Shown: positions 26,491-38,739, counted from the first letter of the stretch. The stretch is 64,000 nucleotides of DNA from Carallia brachiata (GCA_021464245.1 JADCRB010000077.1:1199063-1263062); one strand, 5' to 3'. Notes: generated by a model from the letters alone, not told the origin. Program-made: numbers and translations.

Positions 26491-29400
26491 GCCAGCCACG
26501 AGAAGGAAAGGGAAAGAAGGCAGATGTTAAAAGGCTGATTAGCAAGTAGACTTCTAGTAATGTTTCCATGTCATTAGCTTCTCTTTCAAATTTTCTAACA
26601 ATTGTAATTAAAAAGATGGTTTTCTTGCCATAAAATGATAGGCACTCCTCCCTGTCATCATTTAATGATAAGTGTTTGTGTTTTTTTTCGTTTTGATCAT
26701 GGTTCATCTGAATAATTATCATTTTCTGGCAACCTGATTCGGCTTAGGTTGAGATACTAAGTTGAGGGTTGTTATGAATAATATCTGAATTGAGTCAAAA
26801 ACGAAATCCAATAGTTAGAAAAGAGTCTTTCTATAAAGACAGGAGTTTCTTATTTATAAAATTTAAAAATTGTAAGGTCCATTATCTGGACAGACTGAGA
26901 TGTTATAACTATTGGATAAACGTAGATTTTGTATAATTACAAGTATATTTTGTGCAATTGTAATTAAAAAATATGCAGTAAAAAAATAATAATATTTTTT
27001 TATTTTATTTTTTATCGTTTTAATTTTACAAAATATAATTATAATTATAAAAAAATTACATCTGTCCACACAAACGTATAACACTTATATCTTCCCACCA
27101 ACTTTTTTTCAATTGGAAATGGGTGCTAGCATCTAAGTAAATAGGCCCGTGAGATATTTAAATATACGTGAACTTAGAATAGACCTACATATAGTAATAT
27201 ATATCAAAAAACTGGACCTCATATTTCAATGGACTCAACTTATTCCTTATTAATGCTAATCAAATCTCTTTTTTCTCTTTTTGGGTCAATGGTAATTAAT
27301 ACCTTTGACTTCCAAATTAGATAGACTGATTAAGAACGGAAAATATAGACCAATTCTTGAAAAAACAGATTTGGGACAATTATAGAGTAATCGCTTATTA
27401 GAATTGTATTACTAAACGATTGTTATTTATAATAAAAAATTAATAAAAAAATAATATGATACTATTAAGTTGGTTGCACATTTCTATCAAATGATTGCTC
27501 TGTAATTGCCCTGCATTTGTGTGTTCACCCTGGATTAAGAATTAAAGATTGAACATAGTCATACAACTAAGCTACATTTTCTCAACCAAACCAAACTTAG
27601 AAAGTCTGACGTTCAACACCGGTTAAAACCATATTTAATAATAAATATATAGGACAAAACTTTGGTGTAAAAAATACTAATTTTTACACTCATATCGATT
27701 TAGATTTCAAAATTTATATTGTAACAATTGGATATAAAATTTTTAGAGAACCAATAATCATCTAAACAGGTAATTAGAATGCAAATTAAAAAAAAACCTT
27801 TTTTAAGAGAAATCTAATTTAGGCAGAAAACTAATTCCTATTCTAGAAAATTTTCAATCTTCAACTTTAATCTTTTTCACTTCGCCTAATTTTTTTCCTC
27901 TCTCCCTGCGTTTTTGTTTTTTCCCTTCTCCTTCTCTATGCGTTTTCTCTTTGTATTTTTTTTCTTTTTTTGGCGTCTCCCTTCCTGTCGTTTTTTTCTA
28001 TCTGAATCAAATTCAATGTTGTAAGAACCGGATCAGACATTGAACCGAAAAATTTAGTGGTTCAAGGTCTAACTGGTTTAATCGAAAATTGAACCAGTAA
28101 AACTGGTATTTAATATTAAATATATAAAAAAATATTTATATATATTATACATCAAAATTTATATATAAAATGTAATATTATAATACATATATATGTATTA
28201 GAATACTTACATTTATAAATTTAAAATATATGATTTAGAATTTATTATAAAATAGAATTAATAATTTAAGAAAATTAATAATTATCTTAACAAAAAAAAT
28301 AGTAAGTGTTAATTTATAAGATATATAAGATAGTATGTATATTATATGAGACATTTGAGAAAATAATAAGTAAAAAAAAAAATCACAACAAGTTATAAGT
28401 TAGTCTAGTGGTATAAAAATTGATATTTTTACAACATTTATTATTTTTACATTTTAGAAATATCAATTATAGTTTTAAAAATAATATCTGTAATTTATCC
28501 TGAGACGAAATTTGGAACATTTTAGCCGACTTATATAAATTTATTCTACAATTTGTATGTGTTTTGCCAACATTTGCACCATGTTGGTGGACAGACGCAA
28601 CTCCCAAAATTGGGTAAAAAGTGGCCAATCTCTTGATGTAGCATCGGAAAGTCCACATGGTCTATATTCTTGTTTGTTTTTTTTTCGTTGAAAGTGAAAC
28701 AACAATCTCATGTACTCAAATTAATAACTAATTTTAAAATTACATGGGACTCACGTTTACAAGAATGATTTAAGACGTTGCTCTTTAAAAAAATTTGTAT
28801 GTTGCTAAGAAAGGTGAGATTAAATAAAGTAAAAATCTATTTAAAAAAATGTAAGATCTCAGTTCAAAATAGTGAAAAATTGAAAAACAAGTATATATGA
28901 TATAGTTTATCTAAAAAACTATTAAATGGTTAAATTTAAATCTTTTTGACAAAAAACCATGAAAAAGACTTGGTTATTATTAAATTTTAGTTTAATGAAT
29001 AAATTACAAGTTTAGATAAAATTTATGAATTAATTTTAACTTTGAAAAAAGTACACAATTATATTTTTTTTTTTAAAAAGAGAGAGTATACTGGGCAAGA
29101 GGACGTTACTTGTTTCCATACCAAATGAAGCGTGTTAAAAACATATTTATTCTTCTTCTTTCTTCAAACTATATAAATCCGAGATATAATTTAAAATAGT
29201 AATTTAGTTATAATTTCGTATATTTTTAGATAATCAATTCAAGTTCAAATTCTTACTCCAATAATCACCTGACACAAAAGGTTAGGTGTCCTCACCTTAT
29301 ATTGGGTTTTAATGATAGTTAGATATCAGAATTAAAATTTAATAATTATTGTGCTGATTGTGAAAAAATAAGGGTTGGGCCGATCAATGCATGAGTAATG

Positions 29401-29640
29401 GGCCTTCTCTATGAAAAAATTTAGATAAAGACGTTAAACCTTAGCCCACGGGTAGAAAAACTTACATTTAAGTTCGTTTGTTTGTTGACGAAAATGAAAT
29501 TCTGGAATATCATTTATTGAGGACAATGAAATTTTGGAATTTTATTTTCAATTACGGCATTTGACTGTGGTGCTGAAAATATTATTCTGTATTTAGTGAA
29601 ATTATGTAAAATGAAATATTTTATTATTATTTTATTATTT
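26490..29640. other. AT-rich intergenic DNA with decayed repeats
   Basis: No gene recognised. Around 26870-27090, facing segments containing GGACAGAC and GTCTGTCC-like sequence suggest a decayed small inverted-repeat element. Around 28015-28110, GAACCGGATCAGACATTGAACCG with facing GGTTCAA motifs looks like another decayed terminal-repeat element. Both are too eroded to bound. Confidence 0.4.
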
Positions 29641-29650
29641 TATGTACAAA

Positions 29651-29776
29651 ACAGTGAAAATATTATTATTTTATTACTTTTAACTGTGTGAACAGTAAAA
29701 AATATTATTATTTTATTATTTTTTACTGTATAAACAGTAAAAAATATTATTATTTTATTATTTTTTTACTGTGTAA
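29651..29776. repeat. Three tandem units of about 42 bp
   Basis: Units start with ACAGTGAAAA or ACAGTAAAAA at 29651, 29692 and 29734 and each runs through TATTATTATTTTATTA to an ACTGTG/ACTGTA box. The boundaries ACTGT...ACAGT are themselves small palindromes. Probably the interior of a decayed transposon. Confidence 0.75.
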
Positions 29777-29822
29777 ACAGTGTCAGCACAGTATCAAAAC
29801 AGTGCTCCCCACGTTTCTCTAC

Positions 29823-29863
29823 GGAAAACGATGTCCGTTCAATTCGAGCGGACGTCATTTTCC
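29823..29863. repeat. 15-bp-arm hairpin next to the 42-bp repeats
   Basis: GGAAAACGATGTCCG and CGGACGTCATTTTCC pair with two mismatches around an 11-base loop. Similar GGAAAATGAC-type palindromes occur in plant transposon ends, so this may be part of the same decayed element. Confidence 0.65.
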
Positions 29864-30239
29864 ATAAATACATGCAGTTTTCGTTCAATGGCCCAATATT
29901 TAATTTTCTAAAATCTTTTAAATTTCTATCCTCAAACACCGAAAAGTGGTGAAAACCAAAACTAAAAATTAAATTTCTCTCAAACAAACACACCGCACCC
30001 TTTTTCGAGTTCAAAAAGAAAAAAGAAAAAAAGATACGTGTGTCATGCTGCCAGGCCCTACGTAAGCTTACTTAACGGAGATTTTAATAAAAGGGCCAAA
30101 TTTGACTAACAAAAATAATATTTAACAACATCCTCTGACTCAAAGGCGTCAGTCAAAACTAATGAAAAACATGAAAAGTCCAAATTACACTTATATTTAT
30201 ACAATCCCAGACACTCCAACGTTTCATTCTCTGCTGTGC

Positions 30240-31530
30240 CTTTCTCTCTGAGCATCGCAAGACGAAAGTTAAAGAAACTCTATTAGATCCGTTGATGCAT
30301 TTTGAATTTTTTTTTTGAATGGTTGATTGTTTCTAGAAGATTCAACGAGGGTTGCAATTACAGTTTTTAGGGGTAAAAATTTATGGGTGTTGTTCATTGA
30401 GGGTTTTGATGCATATTTTTAGAGTTTCTTTTAAGTTTTCATAAAAAAGGGTTTCATGGGCATACATCTGACTTTTAATTGTGTCTACGCATATTTATTT
30501 TATATAACCACAAACACTTTTTTTGTACAAATATAACAAAAAAATGTGAAATGAAAAAAATAGTAGTATTTTTTTTATCACAGTTTATTATTGTTGTTGT
30601 ACAAAATATGATCTTGGTTGTACAAACCGAACGCCTGTGGACGTAGTCTGCCACCAACGTCTACTCATATACATTTTTCGATTGAAAAATTGGGAATTCT
30701 TGATTGTGTTTCTCTGATTTGTTTTGTAGTTTATCTCTTTGGGTATCTCTCGGTCCTATTTTGTCTTCTATTTTAATTATTTTGTTCCTTTTTTTTCCTT
30801 GGAGAGTTCTGGTGGCAAATTTGACGCCGATGGTGGATTGAGACTAGCAAAACTCGTTTCGAGTGAATCTAAAAAGAAAATTAGATTTAAGGATGTCGGA
30901 GTCTTTGATCAACACAATCTGAACAAGTATTTTGTGTTTGTTACCTACCTAATCTGCCATTTTTTCCCCTCTTTCTCCTCCCTCAGATCTGTCTGAACTG
31001 TTAGATACAATCGCGCTGGAATAAGCACAACTGCAAATTTGTGAATGAGAGATTTAGATTTTCAGCTATTATTATGGTGTCAAACATGGAAGAAATGAAG
31101 TTAATTAAAAAAAAAAAAAAAACTTACTGAATAGAGGATCTTTTTTTCTTTCTCCTTTATTTCTTCTTTTTTTTTGTAGAAAATTTTTTGTCAGAACAAA
31201 TATATTGTGTTCCTTCCTAGATTGCTTTCTCTAGGTTATGTTACAATCATAGAATCTGTGTGTTTTGATTCTTGGGTTGGCATCAACAAGTTGTGGATGC
31301 ATTCATGGAAGCTATTTGCTCAATGTGGAAGTTACATTTTTGTGGAACTTAGCCAACAAAGTTATGAAAGGAGCTCCTATGGTTGTTCCCAATATCTCAA
31401 AAGCTTAAGAAAAAGCATCACTGATGAAGAATTTAAGGGTAGAGGGAAAAGATTTGCTTGTTTCTTTATTGATTGTCAACAAAATATATACAACTTGTGT
31501 ATAGTTAAAAAATTCAAATTATACAATTAA
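30240..31530 (+). other. Gene-like orphan region, not recognised
   Basis: A leader-like stretch (30240-30300) is followed by a polar coding-looking segment at about 30800-30930 containing KFDADGGLRLAKLV and IRFKDVGVFDQHNL. Farther on, an open frame at 31207-31530 (107 aa) starts near LLSLGYVTIIESVCFDSWVG. I cannot join the pieces by plausible splice sites into a known family, so this may be a broken gene, a captured fragment or chance. No function is claimed. Confidence 0.25.
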
Positions 31531-31599
31531 TAAGAGTAGATAAGAGAATTGTAAATTTAAAAATATCGTAAGAATCTTCTATCGTCTAATATGCCCCCG

Positions 31600-31990
31600 C
31601 AAGACAGAAAATCAACAACTCGCTCTTGGAACGCAAATTAGCAAAACATTGTTTGGAAAGTGGCTTGGTGATCCCATCTGCAAGTTGATCGGTGCTAAAA
31701 ATATCAGACACCTAAAGTGCACCGTACAAGTTCTCGGACAAAATGATAATCTAGTGATAAATGCTTCATCTGAGTGTGGAAAACTGGTGGCTGATAAATA
31801 AGTAGCACCCATATTATTATTGTAAATTTGAGAGGGGCCACTGAGCGACACATGGATTTCAGTGAGCATTTGGACAGCCTAGTTAAATCTACCGTAGTTG
31901 TTGCAATTGTCCGATATTCAGCTTCAGTAGATTACTTGCCACACTATGTTGCTTGGATGATTTCTGGAGACCAGGTTAGAATAAAAAAAG
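31600..31990 (-). mobile_element. Ty1/copia retrotransposon relic (polyprotein C-terminal, RNase H end)
   Basis: Minus-strand translation is interrupted but contains NNNMGATYLSA, matching the copia pattern around CDNxGAxYLS, followed by FITRLSF at the place of the usual HVEIDYHF segment, and sequence corresponding to the DQLAD...TKPL tail near 31680. This is the RNase H end of the copia polyprotein, with stops and frameshifts. No LTR pair is identifiable, so it is a dead fragment. Confidence 0.75.
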
Positions 31991-32019
31991 ACTACATAAG
32001 CAAATTTTTTGGTTTTTTA

Positions 32020-32250
32020 GAATCTACTCATCACGTTTGTGTCATCTCTTTTCTTTATTCTTTACTGTTAGTCTTTTGTTAATATGTCACTTAACAATCC
32101 AATCACATTATGTAGGTACAATTACATGTCACATCATGAATTTTTGTGATGACTTGGAATAACTTTTTAAAACAATTCCAAAAATTAGAATCAATTTAAA
32201 CACACAAGAAAATTTCAAAAATTCAATTATGAAAATTAAAAATAAATTGC
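32020..32250 (+). repeat. Inverted dispersed repeat, left copy
   Basis: Contains CTACTCATCACGTTTGTG, GTTAGTCTTTTGTTAAT, CAATCACATTATGTAGG and ATCATGAATTTTTGTGATGA in this order. The complementary strand of 35220-35455 has the same blocks in the same order with scattered differences. The two copies face each other across 3 kb of nested elements. Confidence 0.7.
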
Positions 32251-32289
32251 GCAAGTAAAAGTAACCAAAAATTGGAATCAGTTGCTACT

Positions 32290-33501
32290 AGGGTGTTCAA
32301 AAAAAAATTCAGTTAACCAAAAAAATTGGAACTAGACTGAACTTATTTTCAGTTGACCGAATTGATTTTGTAATCAGTTTCAGTTTCTAATATTAAAAAT
32401 TATATTAATCAAACCGAATCGAAATGTTATTTATATATATATTACTCATACAATATTATTAATAAATATTTAAATAAAAAATTATTATATTTCAAATAAT
32501 TACTTATTTATTTTTTATATATAATGATAGCAATTATTTTAAAAATATATATCAAAAATATGTTTTTTACATTTAAATTATAATTTTAAAATTTTTTATT
32601 ATTAAATTCAATTAACCAAATAGTTAGAATGCACGGACACTTCATTTTAGATAGGCATGCTATGTCAGATACATGTTGGATACAGACACGTGTCGATACG
32701 CTTCAAACACGTCAAAAAGTGTCCGACAAAAAAATTTTGAAAAAAAAATTTAAATACGTGTGTCGACGAGAGAAAAAAATGTGTCAGACACGGTCAAGAG
32801 AAGTTTTGAGAAAAAAACAAAAAAAAAAAGTAAAGAAAGGCCGGGTTCCTTGTCTTTGTTTCTCTCCTTTTTTTTTTTTTTTTTAATTAGAGGTGCCTCT
32901 GCTTTTATTTTATTTTTATTTTTCTATTTGCCTTTTTGGTTTCCTTAGAGGCACCTCACTTCCTCTTTTTTTTTTTAATTGTTTTTTTTGTTGTTTTCAA
33001 AAGAGTTTAGGAGAGAAGATTTATTTTTTTCCTTTTTAAGTTATATCGTTATTTATCTTAGTACTTAGTATACATTATAACATATCAAATGTATTCAAAA
33101 ATTTATTATAAAATTTATTTTAACAACAAAAATTTAATTTAATTTGAAATTTAAGTTATAATTTATATTATATTTTAAAAAATAATATTTATTTAAATTT
33201 ATGTATGTATGTGTATAGATATATATATATACACACACACACGTGTTCATACTCTGTCAGTGTCTTATTTCTTTTAAGATTGATATGTCCTCGTATCCGT
33301 ATCCATATCCGTTGTATCCGTGTCGTCATGTCTGCGTCCGTGCAACCTTGCTAAACAGTTAACTGAAACAGATTCAAAATTTTCAATTAATCGAATTTTT
33401 AATTTAAGAATAATTTTTAATTGTGCATAACTAAAAATTTCGATTTAAAAACAGTTATATTGGTTCAATTAAGTAATCGAAACTGTGAATATTCTTACCT
33501 A
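32290..33501. mobile_element. hAT-type element with perfect 8-bp target duplication
   Basis: 1212 bp flanked by TTGCTACT at 32282-32289 and again at 33502-33509. The ends read AGGGTGTTCAAAAA and (inverted) TAGGTAAGAATATTC; just inside lie CAGTTAACC / GGTTCAATT-like blocks common in plant hAT-derived elements. It carries no transposase frame and is split by a second element at 32627-33352. Confidence 0.8.
32627..33352. mobile_element. Mutator-like element nested in the hAT-type element
   Basis: About 726 bp. The ends contain ATGCACGGACAC (left) and, inverted, TTGCACGGACGC (right), then GATACACGTGTCG-like and GTATCCGTATCC subterminal motifs. Flanks are AAATAGTTA (32618-32626) and AAACAGTTA (33353-33361), a 9-bp duplication with one difference, the length expected for Mutator-like elements. 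Non-coding inside apart from chance frames. Confidence 0.65.
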
Positions 33502-33600
33502 TTGCTACTGCGATCCTATCACCAACAACTCCGCCGCCGCTGTCGCCACCACAATCTAATGTAATTTTGAAAAAAAAATAGGCGATAAATAATTTTCTTA

Positions 33601-34807
33601 GGGCCCGTTTGGAGTGGTTTAAGTTTTCTGTTTTCTGTTTATTTTTCACAAAAAAAACAGGAAACATGTTTGTTATTGATTCTGTTTTCTGTTTTTTATT
33701 GAAAAGTTAAAAGTGTTTTCAAAGAAAAAATCAAATTGGGAAAAAAAAAATAGCTTTCCTGATTTTGTTTTTCACTTTTTTTTCTATACTTTTCTCACAA
33801 CAGTTTCTTTCTCTATCCACCCTCTTTACCATATCTCTCTTTAGTCATCCTCTCTCTATCCCTCTATATTTTTTCTCTCACTACTCTTTCTCTCAACTCA
33901 TTCTCTCTCTACCCTCTCTCCCTTTTCTATCTCTACATTCTCTCTCTACCTCTCTCTCCCTCTCTATTTTCTCTCTCTCCTCTCTCTTTTTTCTATCTCT
34001 ACCATTCTCTCTACCCTCTCTCTCTATTTTCTCTCTCTCCTCTCTCCCTTTTTTTCTATCTCTACCATTCTCTCTCTACCCTCTCTCTCTCTATTTTCTC
34101 TCTCTACTCATTCTCTCTCTACTCTCTCTCTCCTTTTTCTATCTCTATCATTCTCTCTCTCCTCTCTCCCTTTTTTTCTATTTCTACCTTCTCTCTCTAC
34201 CTCTCTCCTCTATTTTCTCTCTCTACTCATTCTCTCTCTCCTCTCTCTCTCCTTTTTCTCTCTCTATTCATTCTCTCTCTACCCAGACTCTTTCACTTTT
34301 TTCTTGTTTTACCATTCTCTCTACTCATTCTCTCTCTACCCTCTCTCTCATTTTTTCTCTCTCTATCATTCTCTTTACTCGTTCTTTCTCTACCCTCTCT
34401 CTCTTTTCTCTCTTGTCATTTTCTCTACTCATTCTCTCTCATCTCTCTCTCATTTTCTCTCTCATTTTCTCTCTCTACTATTCTGTTTACTCATTCTTTC
34501 TCAACCCTTTCTCTTTATGTCATTATCTCTACTCATTCTCTTCTTCTCTTTCTCTCTCCTTTTCTCTCTCTACTCATTCTCTCTCTACCCTCTTTCTCTC
34601 TCTCTCTCTCTCTCTCCCATTTTTCTCTCTATATTTATACTCTTTTTACCATTTCTCTCACTATCCTTTTTCTACCTATTTTTTTATTCTTATAAAAAAA
34701 AAACAAAAATTGACAGCAATAAATACAAAAATTCAGTCAACAGTAAAAATAAAAAACAGAAATTGAAAAATAGAAACAAAAAACTGACAGCGTCTCCAAA
34801 CGGACCC
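33601..34807. mobile_element. Tourist-like (PIF/Harbinger) element
   Basis: 1207 bp bounded by GGGCCCGTTTGGAG at the left and CTCCAAACGGACCC at the right, 13 of 14 bases as inverted repeat, and flanked by TTA on both sides (33598-33600 and 34808-34810), the usual target duplication for this class. Inside the termini are facing TTTTCTGTTTTCTG / AAACAGAAA blocks. Most of the interior is a CT satellite. An 8-bp duplication reading (AATTTTCT / AATTTTTT) is also possible, which would instead suggest hAT. Confidence 0.75.
33780..34680 (+). repeat. 0.9-kb pyrimidine satellite inside the Tourist-like element
   Basis: Nearly pure CT sequence built of diverged units such as CATTCTCTCTCTACC and CTCTCTCTATTTTCTC. 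It gives open frames of 333 and 183 aa made almost only of Leu, Ser, Phe and Tyr; these are by-products of the repeat and not genes. Confidence 0.9.
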
Positions 34808-35219
34808 TTAATTTTTTGCTTATGGATTATGCCTTCGTTCGTTAGTTGTATATGATTTTATCCACTGTGTTGTGTAAAAAGGACGGTAAACTAGACCTCA
34901 ATTTTTGAAGTGACAAACAAAAGAGCTAAAGAGCTAAACGTTTCTTTGATATGGTTATTTTGGTTGATTGAACTGCAGGAGCCTTTATCGGCATTGACCA
35001 CCTGAACGTCCTGTCCCCTTCGCTCTATCGGATCTGGCCTGAGGGTTATGTTTTTTCTATTTTTTTTTATTTAATTCCTAAAAGTAATCAAAATTTATTT
35101 TTAAGAAAATCTTGAAAAAATTTAATTCATAATTTTACACTTTTTTTTTCTGTATTTCAAAATTACTTTCTAATCTTTAGATTTTCTTTGTTTTAGAATT
35201 TTTATAATATTTTTTGGTT

Positions 35220-35455
35220 TTCGGAATTAATTTTCAATTTTCATACTTGAATTTTTAGACATTTTTTGTGTGTTAAAATTAATTTCTAATTTTAAAATTT
35301 TTTTAAAAAATATTGTCATCTCATCACAAAATTCATAAAGTGCCATTTGACTATGCTTATGTGATGGGGATTAGACTACAACATAGTACACTTAATAGAA
35401 GACTAACGACAGCAAGTAGAACAATAAGAAGGCACAAATGTGATGGGTGGATTTT
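35220..35455 (-). repeat. Inverted dispersed repeat, right copy
   Basis: Read on the minus strand it shows CCACCCATCACATTTGTG, GTTAGTCTTCTATTAAG, CCATCACATAAGCATAG and TTTATGAATTTTGTGATGA, in the same order as 32020-32250. Together with the left copy it could be the remains of long inverted ends of one foldback element. Confidence 0.7.
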
Positions 35456-35469
35456 ACAAAAAAAAAAAA

Positions 35470-38140
35470 AATTATAAGTGAAAATTTTAAAACAATTAAA
35501 GATGGTGATTGAAATCTATATTTGTGTCTTTTTCTTACGATGTCAACATTGATTGAGTATGCATTCGGCGGCCTACTCAATCAATTTTTTAATTTAGGAC
35601 TCTAAAATGCCAATATCTGAAGTTGAGTGCCAAAGAAGTGAATTTGCATTAAAAAAAAAAAAGTAACATTAACTAGTTTTACATAAGTAGTAAAAGTAAT
35701 TATGCGCATAAGTAGAAAAAATAGTTACACACACTCATTAAATAGTATTTGATAATTTTTTTATATTTATTTTTTTATAAATTTAATCATTAAATAACTA
35801 ATATCACTTTGTAATTATTTTACCATAAATTACAAGATTAATCTTTTCCAGCCGTATAAGCTTAATTGCCTTAAATTAGGCTTATTAAAATGTTCCATGG
35901 TTATGTATTCAAATTTTAGTAGTGATATTTTCCTTTTTGACCTTCCGGCTTGCCTTTTAATCAAAATAAAAGTTACGATAAATGTAGCATTAACAATAAA
36001 AGTAAAATGAGAATTGAGAGAATAATTTTAGTATGTATTAGATTACAGGAATTTATGAGGAAAATTGCTTAGAGAATAATAAAAGAAAATCAAGAGAGAT
36101 TGACTAAATCATATCAATGAGATTATACACATTAATGATATGATTTGGTCCTATCATACACAGTGAATATGGACTATCTACAAGACCACGTACACAATTT
36201 CACAAAAATTTTAGCATAGAATCATACAAGATTCTAACAAATTACTGGGAATAGACCACGGTGGTCCATTTTTCCGAGAGGATTGTGGCATTACCAAGAA
36301 GAAAAGTGGAGAAGAATGCTAGAATAGTCACTTTTTTTTTTTTTAAACTCCACTACGTGACAACACAAGAAAAATACATAATTTACGTAACGACATCTAT
36401 TATCCTATATTTTTTATTTTTTTTTTTTTGAAATTCAATATATGCTTCATAATTCAATAGTCCATATTATGTGCATCTACTGCGTGTCTCTTCTTGCGTT
36501 GTCAAGAAACTTTATTCTTTCTTTTGATTAATTAATTCTGACTGAAATTCAAATTTGACACTTTTAATTCTTAAAACTATTTGAGTATTAATTGAACTAT
36601 AGTAAATTGGCCGAATAGTCTCATTTTTACAACATAATTTAGTAATTGATAAACTATGTGACCTGTGCTAATGATGTTCATCTTTTACTACCTTGCCATA
36701 ATTCTCGGTAGAAAATTTGACCTCATTTTGTTGGAAAAATTATTCTATTGTAATATATGGAAAATCAACGTTGGCGTAAAAAAATTAGTGCCAATTAGGT
36801 TGACTTATTGCCATTGCTATCGTGGTTTCTCATCCTCAGAAGAATCAAATTAAGAATCTCTTATATATATACCAAGAAGCACTTATGATATATATAACGA
36901 AGTCAGAACTTTAAATATTTTTGCAAATAAAGTTATACAATGATTTGTCCTCTAGCTAATTCTCTCTTGCCTTATTTAGTTCATGATTGGAGACATTCTA
37001 GGAACCACACCAATTTACCTCTGACTCGGTGGTTAAACTCTTTTGCATCGAAGATACTATAAAGGAGGTCTGAAATATGTCGCATTATTTAGTAAAATTC
37101 GAAAATAGATTTAAAATTTTAGCCCTAAAATATAATGGAGCCTTTTCACATATCCATAGCCAGGTGCTTATAGCTTAGCGCGGCTACATCAATGGATTTG
37201 CTTTTCACTAAGATAGAAATGGCAACTCTAATAAATTATTAGCTATGATGTGATAATGTTTTCTACCAAGGTGGAATACATAGGATCCTGACATGTTCTT
37301 CAAGACACATTAGTAATTAAAATGTAGACTTCTATCTTATAAATTTTAAGTTCTAATTTTTATGAGGGAGGATGTGAAACTTATGAAAATAGAAAAAATT
37401 ACTCTCATTGTGTTGTTAATGACTTAACAAGCATCTTAATTGACAAAAAAAAAAAAAACTTAGCTAATTCTTACCTTTATTGTAATAGAAATTAAAATAT
37501 ATATATATGAAATCCAGACCATTTACGAAAGGCAGTGGTGTATTAATTGCAATATTATTTGTTAAAAGATATGCGCGGGATCAATTTGTTAACGAGGTAG
37601 AATTAGTCCACACAACAAGAAAAATAACAACTTTAATTCCAAACTAGATTATTAGGTTATTTGTCCATCGTGACATATATAGTATGAATGAAGCTATTAA
37701 ATTGAATCTTATTCTTGATATATGCTTTAATGTATAGTCAAAGCATAGAACTAGAAAATGGTTCAAGCACTCAATTCACAACGATGACAAGTTGTATGAT
37801 ATTTTCATAATAAATTTAATATCATAACATATATTATTTTCTTTTCTCTTACTTTCTATTTATTTCCAAATAAAATATTTTTAATTTTTTTTCTTTACAT
37901 TACAATCTCTCGAATACAGAAATGATGAAATACATTCCTCTCTTCGAACATTCATTTTTCTTACTTTCATTCCTCTAATATTCCTCTTCCCCTATTCTTT
38001 TCCAGACAAGGGGTAAGGAGGGGTAAAATTACCCTTTTTTCACTACACCAAACACGTATTTGTATATAATTTTACATATGGATATACTATCACTTGGAAG
38101 GTTGGGAGGCAATTGATCCCTAGCCCTCACCTAGATCCGT
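35470..38140. other. AT-rich intergenic DNA, no gene recognised
   Basis: Only short chance frames (for example 62 aa at 36665-36853). A stretch at 36520-36570 resembles the SINE-like family on the minus strand. Nothing else that I can support. Confidence 0.5.
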
Positions 38141-38148
38141 CCCTGTCT

Positions 38149-38420
38149 ACGCCAAAGATAAAGCCACAGGAGAAAATGCTGAAAGTGCAAGGGAGAAAGT
38201 GTTGAGATGGAAAAGAGAAGGGACCTCTAACGATTTTGATCTCAATCATGATAAAATTAGTTTATCTAGAGATGAAGTTAATTTTAGGTAGCCTCCAATG
38301 GAAAACATATTTCCTGAAAATGCTTTCATCGTAAGGCGTCAATAATGGACATATTTGAAAATCAAATGGAGGTTGGGACTCTTAGAATGAAAGAAATGGC
38401 TGCAGTAATAAAAGTAGGAA
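38149..38420 (+). pseudogene. Short broken coding-like segment, unrecognised
   Basis: One frame reads YAKDKATGENAESAREKV, then WKREGTSNDFDLNHDKI, then a stop and further polar residues. The Lys/Ala/Glu-rich start resembles late-embryogenesis-abundant proteins, but too little is left to assign a family, and there is no start codon or splice signal I trust. It may be a gene or transposon fragment. Confidence 0.2.
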
Positions 38421-38622
38421 ATAACTCTTGCAATTTTAATAACTGGAAATCAGATTGTCGAACCAGCATAAGTTTGAGTTATTTTTGATATAGACTAACT
38501 TGTATTTTCGTCATTTGTGAATAGACTAATAATTGTGTTTTACTTGTTATGGACTCTGGTGCTTTTGCCTTGTCTATGTAATAATTAAGAACCTTATGTC
38601 TTAGTAACTTAGAACTCATTTA

Positions 38623-38721
38623 GCCGAGCGTGGAGTTCGGATAACAATGACATGACTTCCCCCAATTGTCTTCCATCCTCCAAATCAGTTAGTTTAAATT
38701 TAAGATTTTTAAAAAAAAAAA
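38623..38721 (+). mobile_element. 99-bp poly(A) retroposon with 17-bp target duplications
   Basis: The insert begins GCCGAGCGTGGAGTTCGG, is GC-richer than its flanks, and ends in a run of about 13 A. It is flanked by the perfect 17-bp repeat AACTTAGAACTCATTTA at 38606-38622 and 38722-38738. Poly(A) tail plus long target duplication is the signature of LINE-machinery retroposition, here of a very short RNA or a severely 5'-truncated copy. Its source is unknown. Confidence 0.85.
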
Positions 38722-38739
38722 AACTTAGAACTCATTTAA

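Noticed and set aside
33765..34855. Open frames of 333 and 183 aa
   Set aside because: They are read entirely from a CT satellite, contain almost only Leu/Ser/Phe/Tyr, and are open in more than one frame.
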